Notes: generated by a model not told the origin, from the sequence alone. 64,000 bases of DNA from VRUE01 sp963697805 (GCA_963697805.1 CAVOPB010000002.1:496001-560000), one strand, 5' to 3'; positions 45,309-54,363 are shown, counted from the stretch's first letter. Program-made: numbers and translations.

Positions 45309-45502
45309 GCGCCCCGATTACGCCCTTCCGAGAAGGGCGAAGAAGGGTCAGAAACGGTGTCGCGCGGGGCGCTTCGGTAAATGCAAAGTCGGCAGTTAGC
45401 AGGGCTATTTCGCGGAAAACCGCTCTGTAGCGCGGAAAGCGATGCCTTGGCCGAATCGGTCTACGAAACCGAAGGTCACAGGTTCGAATCCTGTCGGGCG
45501 CG
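45309..45502 (+). repeat. Composite repeat copy E: structured block plus tRNA-Arg 3' half
   Basis: A complete copy: GCGCCCCGATTACGCCC from 45309, the perfect hairpin CGCCCTT-CCGAG-AAGGGCG, outer-stem partner GCGGGGCGC near 45370, CGCTCTGTAG, then an exact tRNA-Arg 3' half 45456-45502. Its length is within 2 nt of copies A and B. It fills the gap between the VOC gene and the beta-helix gene. Confidence 0.85.
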
Positions 45503-45591
45503 CTCACAACCCCGGCGTAACCCGGGAGATTTCAGGTCCGGGAGCCAGTTGACTGCTCCCGGAACCGGGAATCGCCGGTACCCTAGCTGCA

Positions 45592-46968
45592 ATGCGCCTG
45601 AGGATCTGGGGGATCGCAAGCGTCGTCTTCTTGGCGTTGGCTCCTGCCGCCCACGCCGGGCAGCGCTACGCGGCGCCGGCCGGGACGGGAACCGAATGCA
45701 CGCAGGAAAAACCCTGCGAACTCAAAGAAGCAGTAGGTGCAGCGAAAGCCGGCGAAGAGGTGATCATCACCGCCGGGACCTACGAAGCGAAAAGCCCGAT
45801 CTTCACTCCAGCGGTCACCAACGTGCAGATCCACGGTGACCCGGGCGGCCCGAAGCCGAAGATCAATGCGGCCTTCGCAGGCCCGGTGTTCTCGCTCAAC
45901 CAGACCGGTGACAGCCTCAGCTATGTCGAAATCGAAAACAACGCGAACAGCGGCGTCGGCGCTGTCTGCTTCGGCGCAAGGCTGGAAAGGATCAGCGTGC
46001 GGATAGTCGGCACCTTCGCCACCGGCGCCCTCGCGCTTGGTGAATGCCTGATCCGCAACAGCCTCTTCCGGGTCGAAGGCGGCGGCTCGATCGGAATCCG
46101 CGGAGTGGGATCGGCTCCGACGACTTCGACCTTCTTGCGGAATGTGACGGCAATCGCGTCGGGCTCAGGTTCAATCGGCGTCAGCGCCGAGTACAACGAA
46201 CCCGTCGAAGGCAGCTACACCATCGATCTGCAGAACTCGATCGCGCAGGGGGGCGAGCAGGACCTGGAGGCGACGGCAGGTACAAAAGGCGCCAGCAACA
46301 TCGCCGTCAACCATTCCAACTTCGATACCTCGAAAGCTGAAGGCGGAGCAAAAGTGACCGATGGGGGCGGCAACCAGACCGCGCCGCCACTCTTCGTCGA
46401 CGCCGAAAACCGCAACTACCACGAGGCAGCAGGCTCACCGACCACCGACGCCGGCATCGCCGGCGAACTCGGCCCACTCGACCTCGACGGCAACCCGCGC
46501 ATCCTGGGCGCCGCCCCCGACATGGGAGCCTATGAGAGCTCGAACCCCGTGGCGGTCGCGTCGGTGGCCGAGCTTCAGTCCCTGAAGCTGTCGCCGAGCT
46601 CGTTCCGCGCCGCGAAATCAGGCGGCGCCGTGGCCAGCGCCAAGAAGAAATCGAAGGGACCGATCGGGACGACGGTCACCTTCTCCCTCTCCCTGTCCGG
46701 CAAGGCCGACTTCACCGTCGAACAGCTCACCACCGGCCGCAGGGTCGGAAAGAAATGTGTGAAGCAGACCCCAGCGAACAAAGGGAAAAGGAAGTGCGAT
46801 CTGGCAAAGCCGCTCAAGGGCGGCTTCTCCGAAGCCGGGGCCGCCGGGCAGAACCACTTCAAGTTCACCGGGCGTCTGGGCAGCAAGGCGTTGAAGCCCG
46901 GCCGCTACCGCCTGGCCGGCAGCGCGGGTGGCGTGGTCAAGCGCGCCAACTTCAAGATTGTCGGATGA
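45592..46968 (+). CDS. Secreted right-handed beta-helix protein with C-terminal beta domain
   Basis: A 458-aa protein. Residues 1-22 form a signal peptide (IWGIASVVFLALAPAAHA). The mature start RYAAPAGTGTECTQEKPCEL and coil repeats over about 25-320 are typical of polysaccharide-lyase-like or adhesin beta-helices, ending with the choice-of-anchor type sequence LDLDGNPRILGAAPDMGAYE. A Lys/Gly-rich C-terminal domain (about 350-458) has VTFSLSLSGKADFTVEQLTT and GSKALKPGRYRLAGSAGG. There is no clear catalytic site. The likely location is the cell surface. It begins 89 nt after repeat copy E. Confidence 0.82.
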   Translation: MRLRIWGIASVVFLALAPAAHAGQRYAAPAGTGTECTQEKPCELKEAVGAAKAGEEVIITAGTYEAKSPIFTPAVTNVQIHGDPGGPKPKINAAFAGPVFSLNQTGDSLSYVEIENNANSGVGAVCFGARLERISVRIVGTFATGALALGECLIRNSLFRVEGGGSIGIRGVGSAPTTSTFLRNVTAIASGSGSIGVSAEYNEPVEGSYTIDLQNSIAQGGEQDLEATAGTKGASNIAVNHSNFDTSKAEGGAKVTDGGGNQTAPPLFVDAENRNYHEAAGSPTTDAGIAGELGPLDLDGNPRILGAAPDMGAYESSNPVAVASVAELQSLKLSPSSFRAAKSGGAVASAKKKSKGPIGTTVTFSLSLSGKADFTVEQLTTGRRVGKKCVKQTPANKGKRKCDLAKPLKGGFSEAGAAGQNHFKFTGRLGSKALKPGRYRLAGSAGGVVKRANFKIVG

Positions 46969-47026
46969 GGATCGTCGCGGCCGCTTTCGAAATGGCCGGT
47001 AGAGCAATCTGCGACCATGGCTCAGG

Positions 47027-47752
47027 GTGCGTCTTGCGTTACGGATAGCGATAGCCGCAGTCCTCGGTGCCGCTGTGCTGGCGGCTCCTGCCATTGCGGC
47101 TCCCGAACGAACCGTCTCAGTGCGGGGGGAAGCGACGGTCAGAGTGCCGAACGATGCGGCCAAACTGGGGTTCTCGGTCAGCGTGGTGCGCGGCAAGCGC
47201 AGCGCGGCGCTGCGGGCGGTCGCGGCCGGCCTCCGTTCGGTGATCGCAGCAGTGCAGAAATCTCCTGGGGTCGGTGAGGGCGATATCACCACGGCAGCGA
47301 TTTCGGTGAACAGGGTCAACCGCCCCAAGCGCGACGTCTACCGGGCGAGTGAGGGGATCGGGGTGATCCTCCACCAGCCCGATTTGGCCGGTGACCTGGT
47401 CTCGGCCGCGATCGAGGCCGGCGCGACCGGGACCCGGGGCCCGAGCTTCTTTGTCGGCAACCCGAGCGCCGCTTACAACGGCGCTCTCGCCTCCGCTCTG
47501 ACCCAGGCGAGGGAAAGGGCCAGCGCTCTGGCCGGGGCGGCGGGTGCCTCTCTGGGCCCGGTCATCAGCATCGTCGAAGATGGTGAGGTGACCCCTGAAT
47601 TCAGCGAAGGCACGGCAAAGGCGACTCCGGTCTGCGGCAGCGCGCCTGTCGCCGTCAAGCGCTCCTCCAAGCGATGTGGGGCGGCTCCACCGGTGAAGCC
47701 CGGTCGCTCGACCGTCACCGCGACGGTCCACGCTGTATTCGGGTTGCTCTAG
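47027..47752 (+). CDS. SIMPL (DUF541) domain secreted protein
   Basis: A 241-aa protein from GTG 47027 with signal peptide (LRIAIAAVLGAAVLAAPAIA) and the DUF541 start RTVSVRGEATVRVPNDAAKL. The middle contains ITTAAISVNRVNR and YNGALASALTQARERASALA, as usual for SIMPL proteins. A Cys pair (VCGS, RCGAA) lies near the C-terminus. The family is periplasmic or surface-associated with poorly defined roles. The stop TAG (47750-47752) overlaps the stop of the convergent gene in a shared CTAG. Confidence 0.87.
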   Translation: MRLALRIAIAAVLGAAVLAAPAIAAPERTVSVRGEATVRVPNDAAKLGFSVSVVRGKRSAALRAVAAGLRSVIAAVQKSPGVGEGDITTAAISVNRVNRPKRDVYRASEGIGVILHQPDLAGDLVSAAIEAGATGTRGPSFFVGNPSAAYNGALASALTQARERASALAGAAGASLGPVISIVEDGEVTPEFSEGTAKATPVCGSAPVAVKRSSKRCGAAPPVKPGRSTVTATVHAVFGLL

Positions 47753-48739
47753 GCGCCGCGTTTGATCGTCAGCTTGACGGCGGTCCCCGGGGCGGCGACG
47801 GTGCCGGGCTTCGGCGTCTGCTTGGCGACCTTGCCCTTCTTCGTCGTGGCGCCTTTGCGCTTGGTCAGCTTTCCGACCTTGCAGCCGGCCGCCCTGATCT
47901 GCTTCTTCGCAGCCTTCACCTTCTTGCCCCTCAGCTTCGGGACCCTGCATCCCTCGTAGCTGAAGTTCTGCGGGGAGGTTGCGGTACCGGCGACGGTCGT
48001 GACGCTGACCGGGACCGAGGCGATTGCAGCGCTGGGCGGGGCGGAGGCGGTGATCTGGGTGTCGGAATTGACGGTGAAGCCGGCCGCCTGGGTGCCGAAT
48101 TTGACCGCGCTCGCTCCTGTCAGGTCATGGCCGCTGATCACGACGCTGTTGACCGCATTGATCGGGCCGCCCGCTGGGGACAGCGTGGAGATTCCCGGCG
48201 AGGGCTGGACGTCAGCATTGAAGAGCAGCTGGAAGCCGTTGGTGATCGAGGTCGGAGGTCGCATTTCGCCGCTGGCCAGGGTCCCGGGCCAGTAGCCGAT
48301 CGAAGTCCCGGGCTGGTTCAGGAAGGCGAGGCTGCTGCCGTCTTTCGGCATGTCCAGGCCGACCTGCTCCCCCGCCCTGATCGGGACATTGGCTGAGAAT
48401 TCCTGCAGAGAGGTCGTCGCCGCGGTCTCGGTCGGGCCGACGGCTCCCCCGGTGTTGCCATTGAGCACCCGGAGTGTGAATTGGCCGGTGCTTTCGATCA
48501 CACGCCAGCGAACGATCACTCCCGAGACGGGGGCGACGTATCCTGGCCCAGCCTGAGAGAAGGTGCATCCGCTGATCGACCCCGCATGTGTACTTGGTGC
48601 CCGAGGTGAGCCCGGTGAGATCGGGGCCCAGCGTGACCGTCGCCGCCGGCGCGCTCGCCGCCGCAGAGAGGCACAACAGGCAGGAGGCGAGGGCTGCTAA
48701 CGATGCGCGCTTTCGCAGTCTGGGGCCGGTACCGAGCAC
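47749..48739 (-). pseudogene. Secreted IPT/TIG plus PASTA protein, frameshifted near its N-terminus
   Basis: The signal peptide and start (KRASLAALASCLLCLSAAAS, TVTLGPDLTGLTSGTKYTCG) lie in one frame from 48739. After a GGGG run near 48583 the continuation (ISGCTFSQAGPGYVAPVSG, then VIVRWRVIESTGQFTLRVLN) is in another frame. The downstream part has an IPT/TIG-like domain (ISTLSPAGGPINAVNSVVIS) and a C-terminal PASTA domain (CRVPKLRGKKVKAAKKQIRA, GTAVKLTIKRGA). Removing one G restores a roughly 330-aa secreted protein, so it may be a recent lesion or a homopolymer error. The stop overlaps that of the SIMPL gene. Confidence 0.75.
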
Positions 48740-48790
48740 CGACCCAAGCTAGTCGGGCGGGGCATGCGGGTCAAGCCGTCCGGGGCGCCG

Positions 48791-50368
48791 TCAGCCGACG
48801 ATCGTCAGGCGCGCGAACTTCGTCCGGATATCCGTGCCGATGCGCGAGGTCAGCTTGGCGAGGATCCTGCTGCCGATGCCGAAGCGGTCGGCGAATCCGG
48901 TCGTGGGCCTGAGCGAGACGAGCGCAGAGTGGCCCGCTCTCGACTTGACCCGAGCAAGCGCGCTCTCCGCGCGGCCGTGCTTGCGCTTGGTCACAGCGCG
49001 GAGCTTGAAGAGGCAGCCGCGCCGGCCGGCCCTGCCTGGGCATCTCAGGTGGACCGCCGGGTAGGCGACCGCGACCGAGCCCGTCGCCCTCGCCGCCGCG
49101 GACCCGTTACAGGAGGCGGTCTGCCCGGTGTAGACGAGGGTCGTCGAGCAGCCCTCGTCGTCGGTCAGCGTCAGGCTGACGCTGTAGGTGCCGGGACTGG
49201 AGTAGATGTGTGCGGGCGCCGGGCCGGCGCTCTGGGTCGCGCTGCCGTCGCCGAAGTTCCAGGCGAAGATGGCAATCGACCCGTCGGCGTCGCGAGAAGC
49301 CGAGGCGTCGAAGGAGACCGGCAGGCCGGGGCGCGTCAGCGCCGGGGTCGCGAAGGAGGCGCTGGGCGGTTGGTCGGGGTTGAAGACCAGGCGGCTGGGC
49401 TCGACGCCGACCCCGATCGGCCCATCGAGCGCGTGCTCGCTGTCTGCCCTGAAGCCCCGGACCATCTGGTCCGCGAGGGTGGTGACGAACCAGGTCCCGC
49501 TATCGGGGGAGACCGCGATCCCCTGCGGTTCCTCTTCGCCGACCACAACCGTGGTCAGGACCTCGTTCGTTTGTGGATCGATCACCGACACCGAGCTCGA
49601 GCCGAAGTTCGAGACGTAGACGGCGGTGTCGTCGGGGCTCACCGTGACCCATTCCGGATCGGTGCCGACTTCGATCGGAAGGCCGGTGACGCCGTTCGTC
49701 GCGGTGTCGATCACCGAGACGGTGCCGGAGATGTCATTTGCGACATAGACGCTCCGTCCATCCGGCGTGATCGCGATCCCCCCCGGCCTGTCCCCGACCG
49801 GGACGGTCGCCGTCACCAGGCCGGTGCTCGTGTCGATCACCGAGACGGAGTCGCCTTCGGCATTGGTGACGTACGCGTGCGCCCCGTCGGGGGCGAAGAT
49901 GACGTTCTCCGGCCCGTCGCCGACCTCGATCGATTTGGCGGCGACCGTGTTCGAGTGGGTGTCGAGCACGAAGACGCTGTCCTGGGAGAAGTCCGTCATA
50001 TAGACGCGGCTGCCGTCGGGGCTGATCGCGACCCCCTCGAGGCCTTTGCCGACCGGGATCGGGGCCCCGATCGGCCTGTCGGTCGTCAGGTCCAGGGGCA
50101 GCACGCTGGCCGGGTTGTCATTGATCAGGTAGCCCCTGCGGCCGTCGGGCGTTATCGCGATCCCGGCGGGGTGGGTGCCGAACTCGATCGGGGGAGTTGC
50201 GGTGTTGGCCTGGGCGTCGACTTTCGAGATCGACCCCGGCAGGTCCACTTTTTCGCCGAGGAAGCCGAAGTTGGTCACATAGATCGTTCGCGCCCCGGCT
50301 CCCGCGGGGAGGGCTGTCGCCGCCGCGCTCAGCAGGGCCAGGGCTACGGCGACGCGTCGCATTCTCAT
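48791..50368 (-). CDS. Secreted YVTN beta-propeller protein with PKD and basic C-terminal domain
   Basis: About 525 aa from ATG 50368 (TTG 50371 possible). It has a signal peptide (VAVALALLSAAATALPAGAG), then about seven YVTN blades (ITPDGRSVYVANDISGTVSV, IDTATNGVTGLPIEVG), a PKD domain (FAWNFGDGSATQ, SVSLTLTDDEGCS, GQTASC) and the C-terminal domain VAYPAVHLRCPGRAGRRGCL. It is paralogous to 9115-10716 with the same domain order and Cys placement. There is no enzyme motif. It is divergent from the aminotransferase gene, with a degenerate tRNA-like sequence in the gap. Confidence 0.88.
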   Translation of the reverse strand: MRMRRVAVALALLSAAATALPAGAGARTIYVTNFGFLGEKVDLPGSISKVDAQANTATPPIEFGTHPAGIAITPDGRRGYLINDNPASVLPLDLTTDRPIGAPIPVGKGLEGVAISPDGSRVYMTDFSQDSVFVLDTHSNTVAAKSIEVGDGPENVIFAPDGAHAYVTNAEGDSVSVIDTSTGLVTATVPVGDRPGGIAITPDGRSVYVANDISGTVSVIDTATNGVTGLPIEVGTDPEWVTVSPDDTAVYVSNFGSSSVSVIDPQTNEVLTTVVVGEEEPQGIAVSPDSGTWFVTTLADQMVRGFRADSEHALDGPIGVGVEPSRLVFNPDQPPSASFATPALTRPGLPVSFDASASRDADGSIAIFAWNFGDGSATQSAGPAPAHIYSSPGTYSVSLTLTDDEGCSTTLVYTGQTASCNGSAAARATGSVAVAYPAVHLRCPGRAGRRGCLFKLRAVTKRKHGRAESALARVKSRAGHSALVSLRPTTGFADRFGIGSRILAKLTSRIGTDIRTKFARLTIVG

Positions 50369-50372
50369 CAAT

Positions 50373-50418
50373 TCGGTCTACGGAATAGCGGACCAGAGGT
50401 TCGATTCTGTCAGCAGCG
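50373..50418 (+). repeat. Degenerate tRNA-Arg 3'-half-like sequence
   Basis: TCGGTCTACG and AGGTTCGA...CTGTC match the tRNA-Arg 3' half, with several substitutions between; the anticodon and acceptor pairing is lost. No conserved block precedes it because the propeller gene begins there. It is the last and weakest of the series. Confidence 0.5.
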
Positions 50419-50434
50419 TTAGTGTCGGAGCACC

Positions 50435-51805
50435 ATGAGGGAGATCGACCGCGGCAGGCTTCGTCAGGCCCTCCAGGCTGAGGAGGAGCGCTTCGTCGCG
50501 ACTCACCGGCGCTCCGGCGAGCTGTTCGAGGAGGCGAAGGGATCGCTACTCGCCGGGGTGCCGATGCCGTGGATGACGGAGTGGGCCGGGCCCTACCCGG
50601 TGTTCGCCGCCGGCGCCGCGGGCGCGCACTTCACCGACGTCGACGGCAACGAGTACGTCGACCTCTGCCTTGGCGACACCGGCGCGATGACGGGGCACTC
50701 GCCGCCGCGTACGGTCACGGCCATCGCCGAGCAGGCGGCGCGGGGGATCACCCTGATGCTCCCGACCGAGGACTCGGCCTGGGTGGCGGGGGAGTTGGGG
50801 CGCCGCTTTGGGCTGCCCTACTGGCAGTTCGCCCTCACCGCGACCGATGCCAACCGCTTCACGATCCGGCTGGCGCGGACGATCACCAAGCGGCCGAAGG
50901 TTCTGGTCTACTCGTGGTGCTACCACGGCACCGTCGATGAGACCTTCGCGATCGTGGCCGACGGCGCGACCGTGTCGCGACCCGACAACATCGGCCCGCC
51001 GGTTGACCCATCGGTGACCACGGTGGCGATCGAGTGGAACGACATCGGGGCTCTCGAGGCGGCGCTGTCGAGCGGCGAGATCGCCTGCGTCCTTGCCGAG
51101 CCCGCGATGACCAACATCGGCATCGTCCTTCCCGAGCCCGGCTATCACGACGCCCTGCGCTCGCTGACCCGCGAGCACGACACGCTGCTGGTGATCGACG
51201 AGACTCACACGATCTGCGCCGGGCCGGGCGGCTACACCGCGGCCCACGATCTCGAGCCCGACTTCCTGACGATCGGCAAGCCGCTCGCGGCGGGCGTGCC
51301 GGCCGCCACCTACGGGATGAGCGAGGAGGTCGCCGCGCGGGTGCTGGCCGAGAACGAGCTGCTCGAGGTCACCGATGTCGGCGGGATCGGCGGCACGCTC
51401 TCGGGCAACGCGCTCTCGCTCGCCGCGATGCGGGCGACGCTCGAGGGCGTCCTCACCGACGAGGCATTCGCCCGCATGATCGCCCTCGGCGAGCGGTTCG
51501 AGGCCGGGGTCCGCGGGGTCATCGACACCCACGACCTGCCCTGGCATGTGACCAGGTTGGGCTGCCGGGTCGAGTACGCGTTCAGCCCCGCGCAGCCTCG
51601 CAACGGCGGCGAGGCGGCCGCGGCCGGGGACCGCGAGCTCGATCGCTTCCTGCACCTGCACGCCCTCAACCGGGGGGTCCTGATGACCCCGTTCCACAAC
51701 ATGGCGCTGATGTCTCCCGCGACCACCGAGGAGGACGTCGATCGCCACACCGAGGCCTTCGCCGAGGCCGCGGAGGATCTGATCGGTTCGAGTAAGGCGA
51801 ATTGA
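50435..51805 (+). CDS. Class III PLP-dependent aminotransferase (glutamate-1-semialdehyde aminomutase-like)
   Basis: A 456-aa protein with class III features: DVDGNEYVDLCLGDTGAMTG, PLP-phosphate region YSWCYHGTVDETFAI, cofactor Asp in LLVIDETHTICAGPGGY, Schiff-base Lys in FLTIGKPLAAGVPAATYG and late GGIGGTLSGNALSLAAMRAT. It is nearest to GSA-aminomutase-like aspartate aminotransferase family proteins. No hemA/hemB neighbours are present, so a haem role is not supported and the substrate is unknown. Its end overlaps a possible TTG start of the RCC1 gene. Confidence 0.86.
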   Translation: MREIDRGRLRQALQAEEERFVATHRRSGELFEEAKGSLLAGVPMPWMTEWAGPYPVFAAGAAGAHFTDVDGNEYVDLCLGDTGAMTGHSPPRTVTAIAEQAARGITLMLPTEDSAWVAGELGRRFGLPYWQFALTATDANRFTIRLARTITKRPKVLVYSWCYHGTVDETFAIVADGATVSRPDNIGPPVDPSVTTVAIEWNDIGALEAALSSGEIACVLAEPAMTNIGIVLPEPGYHDALRSLTREHDTLLVIDETHTICAGPGGYTAAHDLEPDFLTIGKPLAAGVPAATYGMSEEVAARVLAENELLEVTDVGGIGGTLSGNALSLAAMRATLEGVLTDEAFARMIALGERFEAGVRGVIDTHDLPWHVTRLGCRVEYAFSPAQPRNGGEAAAAGDRELDRFLHLHALNRGVLMTPFHNMALMSPATTEEDVDRHTEAFAEAAEDLIGSSKAN

Positions 51806-53661
51806 CTGCGACAGGAGCGAGGAATAACGTCGCTTGTGTCTTGAGCCAAGGGACCCGATCCAGGTGCTCTCGCTTCGCTGCCGTACCAGTCGTTCTCGGC
51901 CTCTACCTCCTCGTCCTTGCTCCCGGCTCGGCGATGGGCGGCACCGCTTCGGGTTGGGGTTTAAACATGCACGGCGAGGTCGGGAACGGCACCCCGACCC
52001 TGTCTGGGTGCTTCTGCCTCGAATCGCCCACCTCGGTCAATGGGCTCTCATCCGTGACCCAGATCGCCGCCGGCGAGTATCACTCACTCGCCGTTCTCTC
52101 TGACGGCACCGCCAGGGCGTGGGGCTACAACGCCTACGGCCAGCTCGGCAATGGCGGCGTCGGCGACAGCGCAGGACCGGTCCCTGTCAACGGCCTCCAG
52201 GACGTCGCGGCGGTCTCAGGCGGCTCCGAGCACAGCCTTGCGCTGCTGGCGAACGGAACGGTGATGGCCTGGGGAGAAAACGAATACGGCGAGCTCGGCC
52301 TCGGATCCTCGAGTGGCCCCGAAGAATGCGCCGGTCAACCCTGCGGCCGGTTCCCGCGGCCGGTGCCCGGCCTCGCCGACGTCATCGCGATCGCCGCCGG
52401 ATACCGCTACAACCTGGCGCTTCTAGCCGACGGCTCGGTGATGGCCTGGGGAGCGGACGAGGCCGGTCAGCTCGGCGATGGCGTCGGGATCCAAAGCGGC
52501 TGCCTATGCGTGGACCATCCTGCGCCCGTGCCCGGGATTTCGGGGGCGACGGCGATCGCGGCGGGATACCAGGCCGGTTTCGCGCTACTCCAGGACGGCA
52601 CCGTAAGGGGCTGGGGCAGCAATTACTACGGGGGCCTCGGGAATGGCACGGCCACGACCACCAGCACCTGTCGCTGTCTGGGGCCGGTCGCGGTGAGCGG
52701 GCTCTCCCGTGTGAGGTCGATCGCCGCAGGGGGATTCCACGCCACGGCCCTGCTTTCCGATGGCGCCGTACGGGCATGGGGATACAACGCTCACGGCGAG
52801 CTCGGGACAGGTTCCAAAGTCGGACCCGAGGAATGTGTCGAATCAACAGCCTGCAGCAGGACCGCCCTCGCCGTCGATGCTCTCTCGGGCACGGAGGCGA
52901 TCGCTGCCGCCTCCGACCACACCCTGGCGCTGCTCGGCGACGGATCCATTCGAGCCTGGGGCTACAACTCCCTCGGCGAACTGGGGGACGGCACCAACAT
53001 GGAGCGCGATGCACCGGTCCCGGTCAGCGGATTGAGCGGTGTGAACGAAGTGGCGGCGGGTGAATTCAATGGCTTCGCACTGCTCGGCCCGTCCCAGACC
53101 CTGAGTGCCTCGCTGGCCGGTGCGGGCGCCGGCACGGTCGGCGGGCACGGGATTCTCTGCCCTCCCGGCTGCGCCGCCCGCTTCCCACAGGGCCAGCTCG
53201 AGGCCCTCCGCGCCGCGCCCGCCGCCGGCACCGGCTTTGCAGGATTCTCGGGCCCGTGCACCGGGACCGGAGCCTGTCGGTTGAGGATGGACCACGACCA
53301 GGCAGTCACGGCGACCTTCGGGCCGCCGAAGGGAACCACGATCAATCGCGCCAGGATCGACAGCCGCCGGAAGCGGGCCACATTCTCATTCAGTGCCCCG
53401 GGCGCGATCACGGGCTATCAATGCGAGCTGATCAAGCCGAGGCCCAAGCACCACAGGTCGCGGGGCAGGAAGAGCCTGAAGCACGAGGCCGGCCATCGGA
53501 TATCGAAGCCGCAATTCGCGAAATGCGCAGCGTCAAGGACCTACAGGCACCTTCTGCCGGGCCACCACACCTTCAAGGTCAGGGCGTTGGACATCCTCGG
53601 CGCCGATGCGACACCGGCGACAAGGAAGTTCACGATCAGGCCGCCCAGGCATCGGCGGTAA
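51802..53661 (+). CDS. Secreted RCC1-repeat protein
   Basis: Up to 619 aa. TTG 51802 overlaps the aminotransferase stop; TTG 51841 is an alternative. The signal peptide is VPVVLGLYLLVLAPGSAMGG. Seven RCC1-like repeats follow (ASGWGLNMHGEVGNG; ARAWGYNAYGQLGNGG; VMAWGENEYGELGLG and so on) to about residue 430. A Gly-rich segment follows, then a roughly 110-aa C-terminal beta domain with paired Cys (YQCELIKPRPK, FAKCAASRTYRHLLPGHHTF), related to the one ending the 21151 pseudogene. RCC1 propellers mediate protein binding; a surface role is likely. Confidence 0.84.
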   Translation: MTATGARNNVACVLSQGTRSRCSRFAAVPVVLGLYLLVLAPGSAMGGTASGWGLNMHGEVGNGTPTLSGCFCLESPTSVNGLSSVTQIAAGEYHSLAVLSDGTARAWGYNAYGQLGNGGVGDSAGPVPVNGLQDVAAVSGGSEHSLALLANGTVMAWGENEYGELGLGSSSGPEECAGQPCGRFPRPVPGLADVIAIAAGYRYNLALLADGSVMAWGADEAGQLGDGVGIQSGCLCVDHPAPVPGISGATAIAAGYQAGFALLQDGTVRGWGSNYYGGLGNGTATTTSTCRCLGPVAVSGLSRVRSIAAGGFHATALLSDGAVRAWGYNAHGELGTGSKVGPEECVESTACSRTALAVDALSGTEAIAAASDHTLALLGDGSIRAWGYNSLGELGDGTNMERDAPVPVSGLSGVNEVAAGEFNGFALLGPSQTLSASLAGAGAGTVGGHGILCPPGCAARFPQGQLEALRAAPAAGTGFAGFSGPCTGTGACRLRMDHDQAVTATFGPPKGTTINRARIDSRRKRATFSFSAPGAITGYQCELIKPRPKHHRSRGRKSLKHEAGHRISKPQFAKCAASRTYRHLLPGHHTFKVRALDILGADATPATRKFTIRPPRHRR

Positions 53662-53666
53662 GTCCC

Positions 53667-54354
53667 GTGGCGGCCTTCGCCCTTCTCCATGGCGCCTGGC
53701 ACGACTCTTCCTGTTGGGAGCCCCTGACGAGTCGTCTCGAGGCGCTCGGCCACAGCACGATCTGCCCGGACCTTCCGCTACACGACCCCGAGGCCGGGTA
53801 CGTTCGCCGCGCCCACCCGGCGATCGAGGCTCTCGCTGAAGCCGACGATGATGTGGTCGTCGTCGCTCACTCGCAGAGCTCGGGGCTGGGAGCCTTGGTG
53901 GCGGCCTCGCACCCGGTCTCCCTCCTCGTCTATCTCTGCCCCCGGATGGGGACCGTAGACCTGCCCGACAGGGCACCGGCCAACGTCCGGGAGGGTTTCC
54001 CGTTTCCGCCCGCCCGGCCAGATGGAGCGACCGCCTGGGATCCCGAGGTCGCGATCGAGGTCATGTATCGGCGATTGCCGCCCGAGAGAGCGCAGGCGCT
54101 GGCGCAGCACCTGCGCCCGATGGCGATGCCGCCCAGACGACTACCCATTGCACGAGCATCCCGACGTCCCGACCGCGCTGATCTATGCCACCGACGATGA
54201 GATCTTCGAGCCCGCATTCGAGCGGTTCGTCGCGCACGAGCTGTTGGGGATCGATCCGATCGAGGTTCCCGGCGGCCATTTCCAGATGGCAGAGGATCCG
54301 GATCGCCTCGCCGGGCTGCTGGATCGCCTGGCGAGGGGCCGGCCCTCGGCCTAA
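53667..54354 (+). pseudogene. Alpha/beta hydrolase with a single frameshift
   Basis: GTG 53667 begins AAFALLHGAWHDSSCWEPLT with nucleophile elbow VVVVAHSQSSGLGALVAA. After LRPMAMPP an extra C near 54130 shifts the frame; homology resumes as DDYPLHEHPDVPTALIYATD, then IDPIEVPGGHFQMAEDPDRL (catalytic His) to 54354. Removing one base gives a normal roughly 228-aa hydrolase, so the lesion may be recent or a sequencing error. It is 6 nt after the RCC1 gene and convergent with the beta-helix gene at 54364. Confidence 0.75.
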
Positions 54355-54363
54355 CCTCCGGCC

